A stretch of DNA of 64,000 bases from the NCBI GenBank assembly GCA_964415045.1, contig CAYPZL010000005.1, forward strand, positions 1-64,000, given 5' to 3'. Positions 16,112 through 25,457 of the stretch are shown in pieces. This DNA is from CAYPZL01 sp964415045 (GTDB taxonomy: Bacteria > Planctomycetota > Phycisphaerae > Sedimentisphaerales > Anaerobacaceae). Made by a program: the position numbers and the translations under genes. The first letter of the stretch is position 1, and every line of letters starts with the position of its first letter. The notes below the pieces were generated by a model. It was given only the letters and a program-made list of their open reading frames with translations, did not search any database and was not told where the DNA came from.

Positions 16112-17341
16112 ATGATTGGCATCAACGAGAATTTTCTGAAATTGAAGGCGGGGTATCTGTTTCCTGAAATCGGCCGGCGCGTGCGCGCGTTCAAGGAGCT
16201 CAATCCGCAGGCCGAGGTTATCAGCATGGGCATCGGCGACGTGACCCAGCCGCTGGCGCCGGCGGTGATTGAGGCGATGCACCGGGCGGTCGACGAGATG
16301 GGCCGGCAGGAAACGTTCAAAGGCTACGATGACGGCGGTGTCGGATACGAGTTCCTCCGCCGCGCCATCGCCGAGCACGATTTCCAGGTCCGGGGCGTGA
16401 GCATCGACCTGGACGAGATCTTCGTCAGCGACGGCGCCAAGTGCGACACCGGCAACATGCAGGAGATCTTCGGTCTGGACAACGTGGTGGCGGTCGCCGA
16501 TCCGGTCTATCCGGTCTACGTCGATACCAACGTGATGGCGGGCCGCACCGGGCCGGCCGGTGAGACCGGGCAGTATGAGGGCGTAGTCTACATGCCCGCC
16601 ACCGCCGACAACGGCTTCGTGCCCGAGCCGCCCGAGAGCCCGGTGGATATGATCTACCTGTGTTTCCCCAACAACCCGACCGGCGCGGTCGCCACGAAGG
16701 AGGCCCTGGCCCGGTGGGTCGAGTATGCTCGCGCGAACAAGGCGTTGATCCTGTACGACGCGGCGTACGAGGCCTTCATCACGGACGAGGCCATCCCGCA
16801 TTCGATTTACGAGGTCGCCGGCGCCAAAGAGGTCGCCATCGAGTTTCGGAGCTGTTCCAAGACCGCCGGCTTCACGGGCGTCCGCTGCGCCTACAGCGTC
16901 GTGCCGAAGGAGCTCAAGGCGTATACGAGCGGGGGCGAAGCCGTGGAGGTCAACCCGATCTGGAAGCGGCGGCACTGCACGAAATTCAACGGCGTTTCGT
17001 ACGTCACGCAGCAGGGGGCCGCGGCGATCTACACGCCGGTGGGTCGCAAGCAGATACAGCAGACGATCGACATCTACATGACCAACGCGGCCCTGATCCG
17101 CAAGACGCTCACGGAGCTGGGCTACGAAGTCTACGGCGGCGTCAACGCCCCGTACATCTGGCTCAAGACGCCCGACGGCGCCGGCTCCTGGGATTTCTTC
17201 GACCGGCTCCTGAAGGAGGCCAACGTGATCGGTACGCCCGGCGTCGGTTTCGGACCCGCCGGCGAGGGCTATTTCCGCCTCACCGCCTTCGGGACACCGG
17301 AAAACGTCAAGGAAGCGCTGGAAAGGTTCGCCCGGCTTTGA
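16112..17341 (+). CDS. dapL: LL-diaminopimelate aminotransferase
   Basis: Converts tetrahydrodipicolinate directly to LL-diaminopimelate with glutamate (lysine and peptidoglycan precursor route). This one-step pathway is common in planctomycetes, chlamydiae and plants. The 409-residue product has the family start 'NFLKLKAGYLFPEIGRRV', 'SMGIGDVTQPL', the glycine-rich 'KGYDDGGVGYEFLRRAI', and 'CFPNNPTGAVAT'. The PLP lysine sits in 'FRSCSKTAGFTGVRCAY'. A good sigma70 promoter lies 75-104 bases upstream. The SD is a weak AAGGA 11 bases away. The next gene starts 63 bases downstream in the same direction. Confidence 0.95.
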   Translation: MIGINENFLKLKAGYLFPEIGRRVRAFKELNPQAEVISMGIGDVTQPLAPAVIEAMHRAVDEMGRQETFKGYDDGGVGYEFLRRAIAEHDFQVRGVSIDLDEIFVSDGAKCDTGNMQEIFGLDNVVAVADPVYPVYVDTNVMAGRTGPAGETGQYEGVVYMPATADNGFVPEPPESPVDMIYLCFPNNPTGAVATKEALARWVEYARANKALILYDAAYEAFITDEAIPHSIYEVAGAKEVAIEFRSCSKTAGFTGVRCAYSVVPKELKAYTSGGEAVEVNPIWKRRHCTKFNGVSYVTQQGAAAIYTPVGRKQIQQTIDIYMTNAALIRKTLTELGYEVYGGVNAPYIWLKTPDGAGSWDFFDRLLKEANVIGTPGVGFGPAGEGYFRLTAFGTPENVKEALERFARL

Positions 17342-17404
17342 GGGCAAGAGCCCGGCCGGTAAAGCCCAACGCTCATCGGGGCTGGGGGGCTGTCGAGGAT
17401 ACAA

Positions 17405-19384
17405 GTGAAGAACTTTGCAAAGGTCACCATTGCGTTTGCTGTCGTCGCTGTCTCGAATCTCAGTATGGCTAGGCAAAACCTCCCCGCCGACTGGCTGGCG
17501 GCCTGGCGCGATCCGGGCGTCGAGTTTCGCCCGCTTCAGATCGTCCACGGCGTCCCCGCGGCGCAGGCTACACCTGAGGCCATGGAGCAGCTCAAGGAGC
17601 TGGGCCTGGGCGGCATCGTCTGCAACGTCTCCTTCGATAAGTACTTGGTCTCCGAAGCGCACTGGCAGACCCTGGTCAAGGCGGTCGAGGCGTGCAAGCA
17701 GGTGGGTCTGCGCGTGTGGCTCTACGACGAGCTGGGCTATCCGAGCGGAGCCGCCGGCGGGCTCGTGCTCGATAAGATGCCGCAGGGTGAGGCCCTCGCT
17801 TTAGCCTACGACCGGTCGCGCAGCGATCCGTTCGTCTTGCGGCCGGCCTACGAGCACACCCATGCCTCGAACAACTTTTGCGCCGCGCGGCGCTATCCGA
17901 ACCTGATCGACGAAAAGGCCGTGGCGTGCTTTATCGAGACGACACACCAAGCCTACTATCAACGGCTTCAGCCCTTCTTCGGAACGACAGTCGAGGCGGT
18001 CTTTACCGACGAACCTTCGCTCATCGCGGTCAACATCGGCCCGTTGCCCGACTCGGTTCGGACGAAGGTGCGCGTCGAGGACCCGCTCGATCCGAACGTC
18101 GCGCCGTTGCCTTCGGTGCCTTGGGTGGCGGACCTGCCGCAGCTTTACCGGCAGCGCTACGGAGAGGGCATCATGGCTGTACGCCGGAGCCTCTTCGAAG
18201 GCAGCAGTGACGCGGACCGCCGGGTGCGCCGGCAGTTCTGGGCTTTGATTTCCGAGCTGGTTGCCGAGCGCTACTTCGGGCAGATCCAGCGGTGGGCCGG
18301 CGCGCACCGCGTGGCCTCGTCGGGCCATTCGCTCTGGGAGGAAACGCCCCTGCACCACGCTGCCCTCGAAGGCAACGGGCTCAAGGCCCTCTCGCGCATG
18401 GACATCCCGGGTCTGGACCTGCTGACCTCGAATCCTGAGGCGGTGATTTATACGGGGTGGATGACGGCGAATCTGCCGGCGTCGGCGGCCCTGGCATGCG
18501 GCGGGCGGCGCGTCATGACCGAGGTGAGCGATTTCTCCGAGACGATGGCGGGCAAGCCGCCGGCGTCGGTGGCTCAGATGTGCGCGACCGCGGCATGGCA
18601 GGCCGCCTTCGGTGTCACCGAGTTTACGCTTTACTACAACCGCTCGCAGCGCTCGCAGGAGGAGTATCGCCGCTATGGCGCCTTCGTTGGCCGGCTCAAT
18701 GCCTTGCTGCGCCAGGCGCAACCGGCGCCCCGCGTGCTGCTGTATTATCCGATTGTGAACGTCTGGACCGACTATAGGCCGGTGGCCGAGAAGCTGGTGC
18801 TGGAGTCCCAGCCCAAGCGCTTGCAGGAGACGATCAACGCCTTCATGGGCCTGGGCCAACGCCTGACGCGGGGACAGGTTTCGTTTTCCCTGGCCGATCA
18901 CGAGATCCTGGCCGCGGCGCGCGTCCGAAAGGGCCGATTCCGTATCGCGGGCCGGTCCTTCGCATCGCTGGTGCTGCCGGCGGGCGCCGAGGTGCCCGCA
19001 GACGTGGAGAAGAAAATCGAGAGATTCCAGGCCGACGGCGGGCGGGTCCTGCGCGACATGACGGCGCGGAAGCTGAACGCTGAATCGGTGGCGAGCGTAT
19101 ACGATTGCGGCCTGCCGAATCCGGGCAGCGAACGGCTGGTGGTGGGGCGCTTCACCCGAGAAGGCTGGACCATCCTTTTGGCTGTGAATGTCGGGGCCGC
19201 GCGGTATGATGGAACGCTGACGGCGCCGGGCGCGGCGGATTGGTGGATCGCCGATCCCGACACCGGGAGGATCGAGCGGGCGCGCGCCTCCGGCGTGGGC
19301 CGGCTCACGATCTCGCTGCCGCCGCGGGCGGCGAGAATCCTGGTCGGGCCGCGTACGGTCGATGGCAATGACGCCTCTTCGTGA
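17405..19384 (+). CDS. Secreted (beta/alpha)8 glycoside-hydrolase-like protein
   Basis: A 659-residue protein with a short hydrophobic N-terminal signal (VKNFAKVTIAFAVVAVSNLSMA). The barrel has 'LGLGGIVCNVSFDKYLV', 'VGLRVWLYDELGYPSGAAGG', 'AVFTDEPSL', and 'WAGAHRVASSGHSLWEE'. This layout is close to catalytic cores of GH106-type alpha-L-rhamnosidases and related unassigned families. D/E of 'TDEPS' is a candidate acid residue (inference). The start is GTG at 17405 with GAGG 7 bases before it. It follows dapL by 63 bases and ends before folK-dNK. The substrate is unknown. It could be a distant member of a trehalase- or galactosidase-like barrel group instead. Confidence 0.65.
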   Translation: MKNFAKVTIAFAVVAVSNLSMARQNLPADWLAAWRDPGVEFRPLQIVHGVPAAQATPEAMEQLKELGLGGIVCNVSFDKYLVSEAHWQTLVKAVEACKQVGLRVWLYDELGYPSGAAGGLVLDKMPQGEALALAYDRSRSDPFVLRPAYEHTHASNNFCAARRYPNLIDEKAVACFIETTHQAYYQRLQPFFGTTVEAVFTDEPSLIAVNIGPLPDSVRTKVRVEDPLDPNVAPLPSVPWVADLPQLYRQRYGEGIMAVRRSLFEGSSDADRRVRRQFWALISELVAERYFGQIQRWAGAHRVASSGHSLWEETPLHHAALEGNGLKALSRMDIPGLDLLTSNPEAVIYTGWMTANLPASAALACGGRRVMTEVSDFSETMAGKPPASVAQMCATAAWQAAFGVTEFTLYYNRSQRSQEEYRRYGAFVGRLNALLRQAQPAPRVLLYYPIVNVWTDYRPVAEKLVLESQPKRLQETINAFMGLGQRLTRGQVSFSLADHEILAAARVRKGRFRIAGRSFASLVLPAGAEVPADVEKKIERFQADGGRVLRDMTARKLNAESVASVYDCGLPNPGSERLVVGRFTREGWTILLAVNVGAARYDGTLTAPGAADWWIADPDTGRIERARASGVGRLTISLPPRAARILVGPRTVDGNDASS

Positions 19385-19438
19385 CGGGCGGGCCCGCAGT
19401 GACACAGGGAAGGACGATGCTTTTGAGATTCGGGATGA

Positions 19439-20593
19439 ATGGCTGAGCCGACGATTGCCTACATTGGATTGGGCGGCAACCTGGGGGATCGCAGGCGGAC
19501 GATCGAGAACGCTGTTGCTGCGCTCCAGGGACGTGCGGATATCGAGGTCCTGCGCCGCAGCGAGCTTCGCGAGACGCCGCCTCTGGGGGACGTCTCTCAG
19601 GAACGTTACCTCAACGGGGTCTGCGAAATCCGGACCACGCTGGGCCCGGAGGAGTTGCTGGGCGCCCTCCGCGAGATTGAAGACGCGTTGGGGCGCGAGC
19701 GCAATGGCCGCTGGACGTCCCGCACGATCGATCTGGATCTGCTCGTCTTCGGGCAGGAGGTTGTGCGCACGGCCGAGCTGACGGTGCCGCACCCGCAGAT
19801 GCATCTGCGCTCGTTTGTGCTCGACGGTCTCTGCCGGCTTGCTCCCGAAGTCGTGCACCCGGTTCTGGGCGAGCCGGTCCGCGTCCTGGCCGAGCGGCTC
19901 AACGGCGCGGATTTTACCCTCGATCCCGGTGCTCCCCAATTGGTGAGCGTGGCGGGCATCATCGGCGTGGGCAAGACGACGCTGGCCGATAAGCTGGCGG
20001 GCCTGCTGGGCACTTCGGTCCTGCGCGAGCCCTACGATACGAATCCGTATATGCCCCAAGTGTATGCGGGCCGGAAGGAATTCGCGCTCGATTCGGAATT
20101 GTATTTTTTGGTGAACCGGGCGGAGCAGCTTGCGCGCGACACGCTCGCCGCCGGCAGGATATTCGTAACCGATTACGTTTTTGAGAAAGAGCTGATCTAC
20201 GCCCGGCGTCTGCTCAACGACCAGCAACTCACGCTGCACGAGAGCATTTACCGTGCGTTTGTGGACAGAGTCGCGGCACCGGTGCTGGTGATCTACCTGA
20301 TGGACTCACCCGAGGAGTGTCTGACGCGGATTCACCGCCGCAATCGGCCGTACGAGCAGGAGATCACCGCGGATTTCCTGACGCGGTTGCATTCGGATTA
20401 CGAGCAGCTCTTTGCCGACTGGCGAACCTGCCCGGTGATGCGGGTGCCTGCGGGTGAATTGATCTCCGGTGGTGACGCGGCGGTCGAGCGTTTGGCCGGG
20501 CAGGTCAGAGCGTATGTGGCAACGGAAGAACGGGCGGCCGTCGCCGCCGTCTGCGAGAACAGGACCGATGAACGTAGCAAAGACAATCGCTGA
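19439..20593 (+). CDS. folK: HPPK (FolK) fused to a deoxynucleoside kinase
   Basis: A 384-residue bifunctional protein. Residues 1 to about 165 are 2-amino-4-hydroxy-6-hydroxymethyldihydropteridine pyrophosphokinase for folate synthesis ('YIGLGGNLGDRRRTIENAV', 'RWTSRTIDLDLLVFG', 'TVPHPQMHLRSFVL'). Residues about 168-365 are a P-loop deoxynucleoside kinase (P-loop GIIGVGKT at 173-180, 'EPYDTNPYM', 'VTDYVFEKELIYARRLL', lid 'RIHRRNRPYEQEI'). Fused HPPK-dNK proteins are known in Bacteroidetes. It ties folate/dTMP supply to nucleoside salvage. The last 26 bases overlap panC, which implies translational coupling. Confidence 0.9.
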   Translation: MAEPTIAYIGLGGNLGDRRRTIENAVAALQGRADIEVLRRSELRETPPLGDVSQERYLNGVCEIRTTLGPEELLGALREIEDALGRERNGRWTSRTIDLDLLVFGQEVVRTAELTVPHPQMHLRSFVLDGLCRLAPEVVHPVLGEPVRVLAERLNGADFTLDPGAPQLVSVAGIIGVGKTTLADKLAGLLGTSVLREPYDTNPYMPQVYAGRKEFALDSELYFLVNRAEQLARDTLAAGRIFVTDYVFEKELIYARRLLNDQQLTLHESIYRAFVDRVAAPVLVIYLMDSPEECLTRIHRRNRPYEQEITADFLTRLHSDYEQLFADWRTCPVMRVPAGELISGGDAAVERLAGQVRAYVATEERAAVAAVCENRTDERSKDNR

Positions 20594-21419
20594 AATCAGG
20601 CGGTGCGTGCGCGACGCTCGCGCCGCCGGCAAGACGGTGGGGCTTGTGCCCACGATGGGGGCGTTGCACGTCGGCCACGTGTCGCTGATCGAAGCGGCCG
20701 CCGAGCGGTGCGATTTCGTGGTAGTGAGTATCTTCGTCAACCCGACGCAGTTCGGTCCGGGGGAGGACTTCGAGAAGTACCCCAGGCCTTTCGAGGAGGA
20801 TCTGGCGATCTGCGCCGAGCACGGCGTCAGCGCCGTGTTTGCACCGAGCCCGGCCGAGATGTACCCGCAGGAGAACCTGACGTGGGTGGGTGTGGAGAAG
20901 CTGACCGCGCCGTTGTGCGGGCGGTCGCGGCCTGGGCATTTTCGCGGCGTGACCACCGTTTGCACGAAGCTGTTCAATATCGTCGGCTGCGACGTGGCCT
21001 TCTTCGGGCAAAAGGACGCCCAGCAGGCCGTCGTGATCCAGCGCATGGCGGCCGATCTGAACATGCCGCTGGAGATCGTGGTCTGCCCGACCGTGCGCGA
21101 GGACGACGGCCTGGCCGTCAGCAGCCGGAACAAGTACCTTTCGCCGGAGCAGCGGAAGGATGCGGCCCAGATTTTCCAGTCGCTGAGCCGGTGCCGGGAG
21201 ATGGTCGAGGCCGGCGAGAAGGATGCGTCCGCGATTCGCGCGGAGATGTGCGGGATTTTAGGGCGGGTGCCCGCCATGGAGATTGAATACGTCAGTATCG
21301 TCGATGCCGGAACGCTCGAAGAGATCGAGCGAATCGGGGGCCGGGTGTTGGTGGCGGTGGCGGTGCGACTGGGTACCGCCCGGCTCATCGACAATATCCT
21401 GGTGGACACGACGCGGTAG
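20568..21419 (+). CDS. panC: Pantoate--beta-alanine ligase
   Basis: Joins pantoate and beta-alanine with ATP to make pantothenate (CoA and ACP cofactor route). The 283-residue product has the nucleotide-binding 'VPTMGALHVGHVSLIEAA' (HIGH-like HVGH), 'VVSIFVNPTQFGPGEDF', 'CGRSRPGHFRGVTTVCTKLF', 'FFGQKDAQQAVVIQRM' and the KMSKS-like 'VSSRNKYLS'. The open frame extends upstream, but ATG 20568 gives the conserved start MNVAKTIAEIR with AGGA 5 bases before it. It overlaps folK-dNK by 26 bases. panD follows with its own promoter at the end of this gene. Confidence 0.96.
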   Translation: MNVAKTIAEIRRCVRDARAAGKTVGLVPTMGALHVGHVSLIEAAAERCDFVVVSIFVNPTQFGPGEDFEKYPRPFEEDLAICAEHGVSAVFAPSPAEMYPQENLTWVGVEKLTAPLCGRSRPGHFRGVTTVCTKLFNIVGCDVAFFGQKDAQQAVVIQRMAADLNMPLEIVVCPTVREDDGLAVSSRNKYLSPEQRKDAAQIFQSLSRCREMVEAGEKDASAIRAEMCGILGRVPAMEIEYVSIVDAGTLEEIERIGGRVLVAVAVRLGTARLIDNILVDTTR

Positions 21420-21430
21420 TCGACTATAAT
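21403..21430 (+). promoter_or_regulatory. Promoter for panD-lgt
   Basis: TGGACA (21403-21408), 16-nt spacer, TATAAT (21425-21430, consensus). The -35 lies inside the end of panC. The predicted start near 21437 is 36 bases before panD. Confidence 0.65.
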
Positions 21431-21472
21431 GAACCCTTTCGACGCTGACATCAGAAACTGACGAGAAGGATC

Positions 21473-21829
21473 ATGTTGCTCAAAATACTGAAAAGCAAGC
21501 TGCACCGGGCCCGCGTTACGGATGCCAGGCTGCATTATCCCGGCAGCATCGAGATCGACGAGAATCTCATGGAGAAGGCCGGAATCCTGCCCTATGAAGC
21601 GGTTCTCGTGGCGGACCTGAATAACGGCAACCGGCTGGAGACGTACGCGGTGCCGGCCGAAAGGGGCTCCCGAAAGGTCGTCATCCTGGGAGCGGCCGCC
21701 CAACTGATGCAGCCTAAGGATATTGTGATTATCATGGGTTTTTGCCACTGCACGCCCGAGGAGGCCGCCGGGCACAAGCCCAAGGTCGTCGTGCTGGATG
21801 AAGACAACAAGATCGTGAGCGGGGAGTAA
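21473..21829 (+). CDS. panD: Aspartate 1-decarboxylase proenzyme
   Basis: Makes beta-alanine from aspartate, the partner substrate of PanC. The 118-residue proenzyme has the self-cleavage site Gly24-Ser25 in 'LHYPGSIEID', where Ser25 becomes the pyruvoyl group. The active-site Lys is in 'KSKLHRARVTDA', and the core is 'YAVPAERGSRKVVILGAAAQLMQPKDIVIIM'. SD GAGAAGGA precedes the ATG. It has its own promoter at 21403-21430, so panD can be expressed apart from panC. lgt follows 119 bases later. Confidence 0.96.
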   Translation: MLLKILKSKLHRARVTDARLHYPGSIEIDENLMEKAGILPYEAVLVADLNNGNRLETYAVPAERGSRKVVILGAAAQLMQPKDIVIIMGFCHCTPEEAAGHKPKVVVLDEDNKIVSGE

Positions 21830-21948
21830 GCCTTGGACGGGCCTGGCGAAGCTGCGAAATGGAAGTTGTGTTTGAAGGTCGCCGCCGCGCGATGCGTTTG
21901 GATCATGGCGGCCGCTGCCGATCTCGCTGTGCGGACGAGAATGCCCTG

Positions 21949-22935
21949 ATGCACCCGGAACTGCTCGACATCCCCTTCCTGCACGTGACCGTCAAGAGCT
22001 ACGGCATGATGATGGTCGTTGGCTTTCTCTGCGCCGTGACGATCATCCGGTATCTCAGCCGCCGGTTCACGTCGGACCCCCAGTACATCACCAACGCGGC
22101 TCTCTATTCGCTGATCGCCGGCGTGGTCGGGGCGCGGGTGTTTTTCGTGATTCACTATTTCGACCAGTTCCGGGGCGATCCGCTGGGCGTGTTCGCGATC
22201 TGGAAAGGGGGACTGGAGCTGCTGGGCGGCATCGTCCTGGCGATCGCCGTGATCATCTTCTACATCTGGTATCACAAGCTTCCGATGCGACATTACCTCG
22301 ACGTGCTTGCCATCGGCTTGATGGGGGCGCTCGTGTTCGGCCGCATCGGCTGCTTCCTGAACGGCTGCTGCTATGGCAAGCCCGCCGAACTGCCCTGGGC
22401 CGTCCGGTTTCCTTATGGTTCCTTCGCCTACCGCAGCCAGGTGCATCCGGACCCCGACCGCAACCGTGCCGAGCCGTATCTCAAGCTGCCCGACGACTTT
22501 TTCGGCTATCGGGACGAGCAGGGCAACTACATCCCCGATCTCAAGCCTTTCGAGCAGCTCAGCGACGAGCAGAGAGAGCAGGTTACCACGGGCCCGTACC
22601 GGTGCCTGGCGGTCCATCCTACGCAGTTGTATACCTCCGGCTCGGCTCTGGTTTTCTGCCTGATTCTCCTCGGGTTCTGGCGGCGCTCGCAAAAGGCCGA
22701 AGAAGCGGGGCGGTACGGGGTCTTGACCAAGCCCGGCTCGACGTTCAGCTTGATGTTCGTCCTATACGGTTGCATGCGCTTCGGGATTGAGTTTCTGCGC
22801 GACGACAATCCTTTCGAGTTCGCGGGCCTGACAATTTCGCAGCTTCTGGCCGTGGGCGTCGTCCTTGTCGGCGTCGCATTCCTCGTCTTCTTTACGGTCG
22901 TTGAACCCGAGAAACGGCCCCCTTCCCGGAAATAG
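21949..22935 (+). CDS. lgt: Prolipoprotein diacylglyceryl transferase
   Basis: Transfers diacylglycerol from phosphatidylglycerol to the lipobox Cys of prolipoproteins in the inner membrane. The 328-residue protein has seven or so membrane segments, 'FDQFRGDPLGVFAIWKGGLELLGG', the signature 'GRIGCFLNGCCYG' (residues 131-143, R132 catalytic) and 'HPTQLYTS'. A hydrophilic insert of about 60 residues (roughly 150-210, rich in D, P and R) makes it longer than the E. coli enzyme. The open frame starts at 21859, but MHPELLDIPF at 21949 is the family-like start. Substrates encoded in this window include the lipoproteins at 38485 and 50958. Confidence 0.94.
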   Translation: MHPELLDIPFLHVTVKSYGMMMVVGFLCAVTIIRYLSRRFTSDPQYITNAALYSLIAGVVGARVFFVIHYFDQFRGDPLGVFAIWKGGLELLGGIVLAIAVIIFYIWYHKLPMRHYLDVLAIGLMGALVFGRIGCFLNGCCYGKPAELPWAVRFPYGSFAYRSQVHPDPDRNRAEPYLKLPDDFFGYRDEQGNYIPDLKPFEQLSDEQREQVTTGPYRCLAVHPTQLYTSGSALVFCLILLGFWRRSQKAEEAGRYGVLTKPGSTFSLMFVLYGCMRFGIEFLRDDNPFEFAGLTISQLLAVGVVLVGVAFLVFFTVVEPEKRPPSRK

Positions 22936-23028
22936 CAGCGGTACGCCGGGGTCGCTGGCGCCGCCGGCATCGCTACCCCTGCCCCGGGTAGGATTCCCTG
23001 ATTTCCACAGGCCCCGGCACAATTTGAG

Positions 23029-23058
23029 TTGAACATTTCGCCAGATTACCGATACTAT
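23029..23058 (+). promoter_or_regulatory. Promoter for the rhomboid gene
   Basis: TTGAAC (23029-23034), 18-nt spacer, TACTAT (23053-23058). The predicted start is near 23065. This argues that the rhomboid start codon is the ATG at 23107 and not the TTG at 23029. Confidence 0.55.
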
Positions 23059-23106
23059 ATGATGAGAGGGCAACGGGGGTGCTGCAGTTTTAAGTACGTG
23101 TGGATT

Positions 23107-23976
23107 ATGGGTCTTTACGACAGAGAATACACGCAGGCCGACTTTCGGCGGCAGCAGTACGGGACGCCACAGTTGCGTTTCAACCTGCCGCGAATCACGT
23201 CCGTCGTCAAGTGGCTGCTGATCGCCAACGTCGGCATTCATATTCTGCAGGTCATGCTCTTCCCGGCGCAGATGAGAGACCCGATGGTCCTGACGCCTGT
23301 GGAAGAGGCGTTCGCCGTGAATCCGGAGACCGTCGGCCGGGTCCTGCAAGTCTGGCGCCTGGTTACCTACCAGTTCCTCCACGGCAGCGCGTTTCACCTG
23401 TTCGCGAATATGTTAGGGCTTTTCTTCCTGGGACCGACCCTGGAACGGCACTGGGGCAGCAAGCGATTCCTGGTGTTCTACCTGTTCTGCGGCGTGGCCG
23501 GCGGGTTGTCGTATTACCTGCTCATGCTGGTGCGTCTCGTGGGCGTCGGCGCGATGGTCGGCGCCTCCGGCGCGATCCTGGGAATGCTGGCGGCGTGCGC
23601 GATTCTGTTTCCGAATTTCGTCGTGTTCATTCTGCTGTTTCCGGTTCCGATTCGAGTGGCCGCGATCGGTTTGATGCTGGTCTATACGATCAACGTGTTC
23701 CTGGGCGGCTGGAATTCGGGCGGTGACGCCGCACACCTGGGCGGCATGGCCGCCGGGACGGCCTACGTCCTGCTCTTTCCGCGCTTGGGGCGGCTCCGGC
23801 TCAAGAGGCGGGCCGGCTCCTGGGAGAAGAACATGGAGCAGCGTCGGCTCCTGCAGGTGGAAGTGGACCGCATTCTCGCGAAGGTCCACCGCTCCGGCCT
23901 GCACAGTCTGACCGCCAAGGAAAAACGCATCCTCAAGAAGGCCACGCAGGAAGAGCTCAGACGGCAGAACGTCTAA
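23107..23976 (+). CDS. Rhomboid-family intramembrane serine protease
   Basis: A 289-residue membrane protease that cleaves transmembrane substrates. The catalytic dyad is S154 in 'VGASGAILGM' and H210 in 'GGDAAHLGGMAAG'. H97 and N101 in 'GSAFHLFANMLGL' form the oxyanion region, and 'LERHWGSKRFLVFYLFCGV' is the L1-like segment. Six membrane segments are followed by a charged helical tail of about 55 residues ('VDRILAKVHRSGLHSLTAKEKRILKKATQEE'), seen in many planctomycete rhomboids. The ATG at 23107 is chosen because the promoter lies between it and the upstream limit of the frame. It converges with the sulfatase gene. Confidence 0.9.
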   Translation: MGLYDREYTQADFRRQQYGTPQLRFNLPRITSVVKWLLIANVGIHILQVMLFPAQMRDPMVLTPVEEAFAVNPETVGRVLQVWRLVTYQFLHGSAFHLFANMLGLFFLGPTLERHWGSKRFLVFYLFCGVAGGLSYYLLMLVRLVGVGAMVGASGAILGMLAACAILFPNFVVFILLFPVPIRVAAIGLMLVYTINVFLGGWNSGGDAAHLGGMAAGTAYVLLFPRLGRLRLKRRAGSWEKNMEQRRLLQVEVDRILAKVHRSGLHSLTAKEKRILKKATQEELRRQNV

Positions 23977-24016
23977 AGCCGGCTCCGGTTCTCGCGCGCA
24001 TGTCGAACGATCCCCT

Positions 24017-25441
24017 CTACGGCTTGAACTTGCGGTCCCACGGATTGGCGGCGCGCGGCGTGTAGCGGGGCCGTCCGTCACGGTCGGGCATGGCGTCGAC
24101 GAGCCTCTGGAACTTCCGCAGCACACGCCGGTGCGTGGCGTTGTCGCTCTCGATCAGGTTGGTTTCCTCCCAGGGGTCTTCCTGGAGATCGTGGAGCCGG
24201 GTGATCTGCGCCGCCTCATCGACCCAGACTTTGTACCGTTTGTCGCGCAGGACACGGGAGGCGTAATCGTGGACGCCGCGGACGCCTTGCTCGTCGAGCT
24301 TCGCGGCCCCATGTCCCAGCGCCATGATCCACCGGCGGGGCGAGTCGTCCGCCTTGCCCAAGATCAGCGGCGCGAATGACTTGCCGTCCACGATCAGGTC
24401 GCCCGGGATCTTCGCTCCGCCCAGCTCGCAGAAGGTAGGCAGCAGGTCGGCGAAGTCGGTCAGGGCGTCGGTGACGGTGCCGGCCGGCACGAGGCCGGGG
24501 CCGTTCACCACGAACGGCGCACAGACGCCGCACTCCAGCTTCTTGGCCTTTCCGCCTCTGACCTTACGTCCGCGGCGCGTGCCGGTGAGACCGCCGCTGG
24601 TGCCGTTGTCGGTCGTGAAGACGATAATCGTCTTCTCGCGAATCTTCAGCCTCTCCAGGGCGTCGACGAGCTGTCCGACGAGCTTGTCCATGTAGCGCAC
24701 CATCGCCTTGTGCTTGGCGGTCTTTTCCGTGACATCAGGCTCGTCCGGCGTAGCCACCAGCGGGCCGTGCGTCAGGCACATCGGGAAGTACAGGAACATC
24801 GGCTCGTCCTTGTGCCGCCCGGCGAAATCGATCAGGAACTGCGTGTAAATGTCCGGGCCGAACTTGCCCTTGTGGGTCTTGCTCTGGTGGCCCGTGTGAA
24901 TGTACGGGTCCCAGTATCGTTCGTCGCTGGGCGGATTGCCGCCTTCGCCGCCGGTCCACATGCACCATTCGTCGAAGCCGTGTTTCTTCAAGGCGTCGGG
25001 CGTCACGCGGAAGTCGTTGATCTGCCACTTGCCCGCGGCGGCGGTGGCGTAGCCGGCCCGTCTGAGAAGCTGCGCGACCGTGGTGTGATGGCGCCAGTCG
25101 AAGTAGCCCACACCCCAGCGGGGCACGTCCCAGTGATTGACCCACCCGGTGCGCCAGGGATATTGTCCCGTCAGCAGCGTCACGCGGCTCGGGGTGCACT
25201 GGGGCATGGAATAGGCGTTCTCGAAGCGCATCCCGCCGGCCGCCAGCGCGTCGATGTGCGGCGTCTCGATGTCCTCGGCTCCATAGCAGCTCACCCACTC
25301 CTTGCCCAGGTCGTCTACCATGATGAAGATGATGTTGGGCTTGTCGGCGCCGGACCGCGCCTGGCACCACGCATCCATGTGGCCCAATGATATCGCTGCC
25401 GCACCCATGCCGGCCAATCTGAGAAAGTCACGTCGTCGCAT
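24017..25441 (-). CDS. Tat-exported sulfatase (Cys-type, formylglycine)
   Basis: A 474-residue type I sulfatase. The Tat signal is 'RRRDFLRLAGMGAAAISLG'. The metal site begins with D43/D44 in 'IIFIMVDDLGKE'. The formylglycine motif is C82-T-P-S-R ('PQCTPSRVTLLTGQYPWRTG'), so it needs an FGE or anaerobic maturase not seen in this window. 'VFTTDNGTSGGL' is the downstream metal-binding loop. Desulfation of polysaccharide fragments in the periplasm is likely; the sulfate ester is unknown. GAGGTGA precedes the ATG at 25441. It is 16 bases behind the TIM-barrel hydrolase gene on the same strand, so the two form an operon. Confidence 0.93.
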   Translation of the reverse strand: MRRRDFLRLAGMGAAAISLGHMDAWCQARSGADKPNIIFIMVDDLGKEWVSCYGAEDIETPHIDALAAGGMRFENAYSMPQCTPSRVTLLTGQYPWRTGWVNHWDVPRWGVGYFDWRHHTTVAQLLRRAGYATAAAGKWQINDFRVTPDALKKHGFDEWCMWTGGEGGNPPSDERYWDPYIHTGHQSKTHKGKFGPDIYTQFLIDFAGRHKDEPMFLYFPMCLTHGPLVATPDEPDVTEKTAKHKAMVRYMDKLVGQLVDALERLKIREKTIIVFTTDNGTSGGLTGTRRGRKVRGGKAKKLECGVCAPFVVNGPGLVPAGTVTDALTDFADLLPTFCELGGAKIPGDLIVDGKSFAPLILGKADDSPRRWIMALGHGAAKLDEQGVRGVHDYASRVLRDKRYKVWVDEAAQITRLHDLQEDPWEETNLIESDNATHRRVLRKFQRLVDAMPDRDGRPRYTPRAANPWDRKFKP

Positions 25442-25457
25442 GCAATCACCTCTGTTA

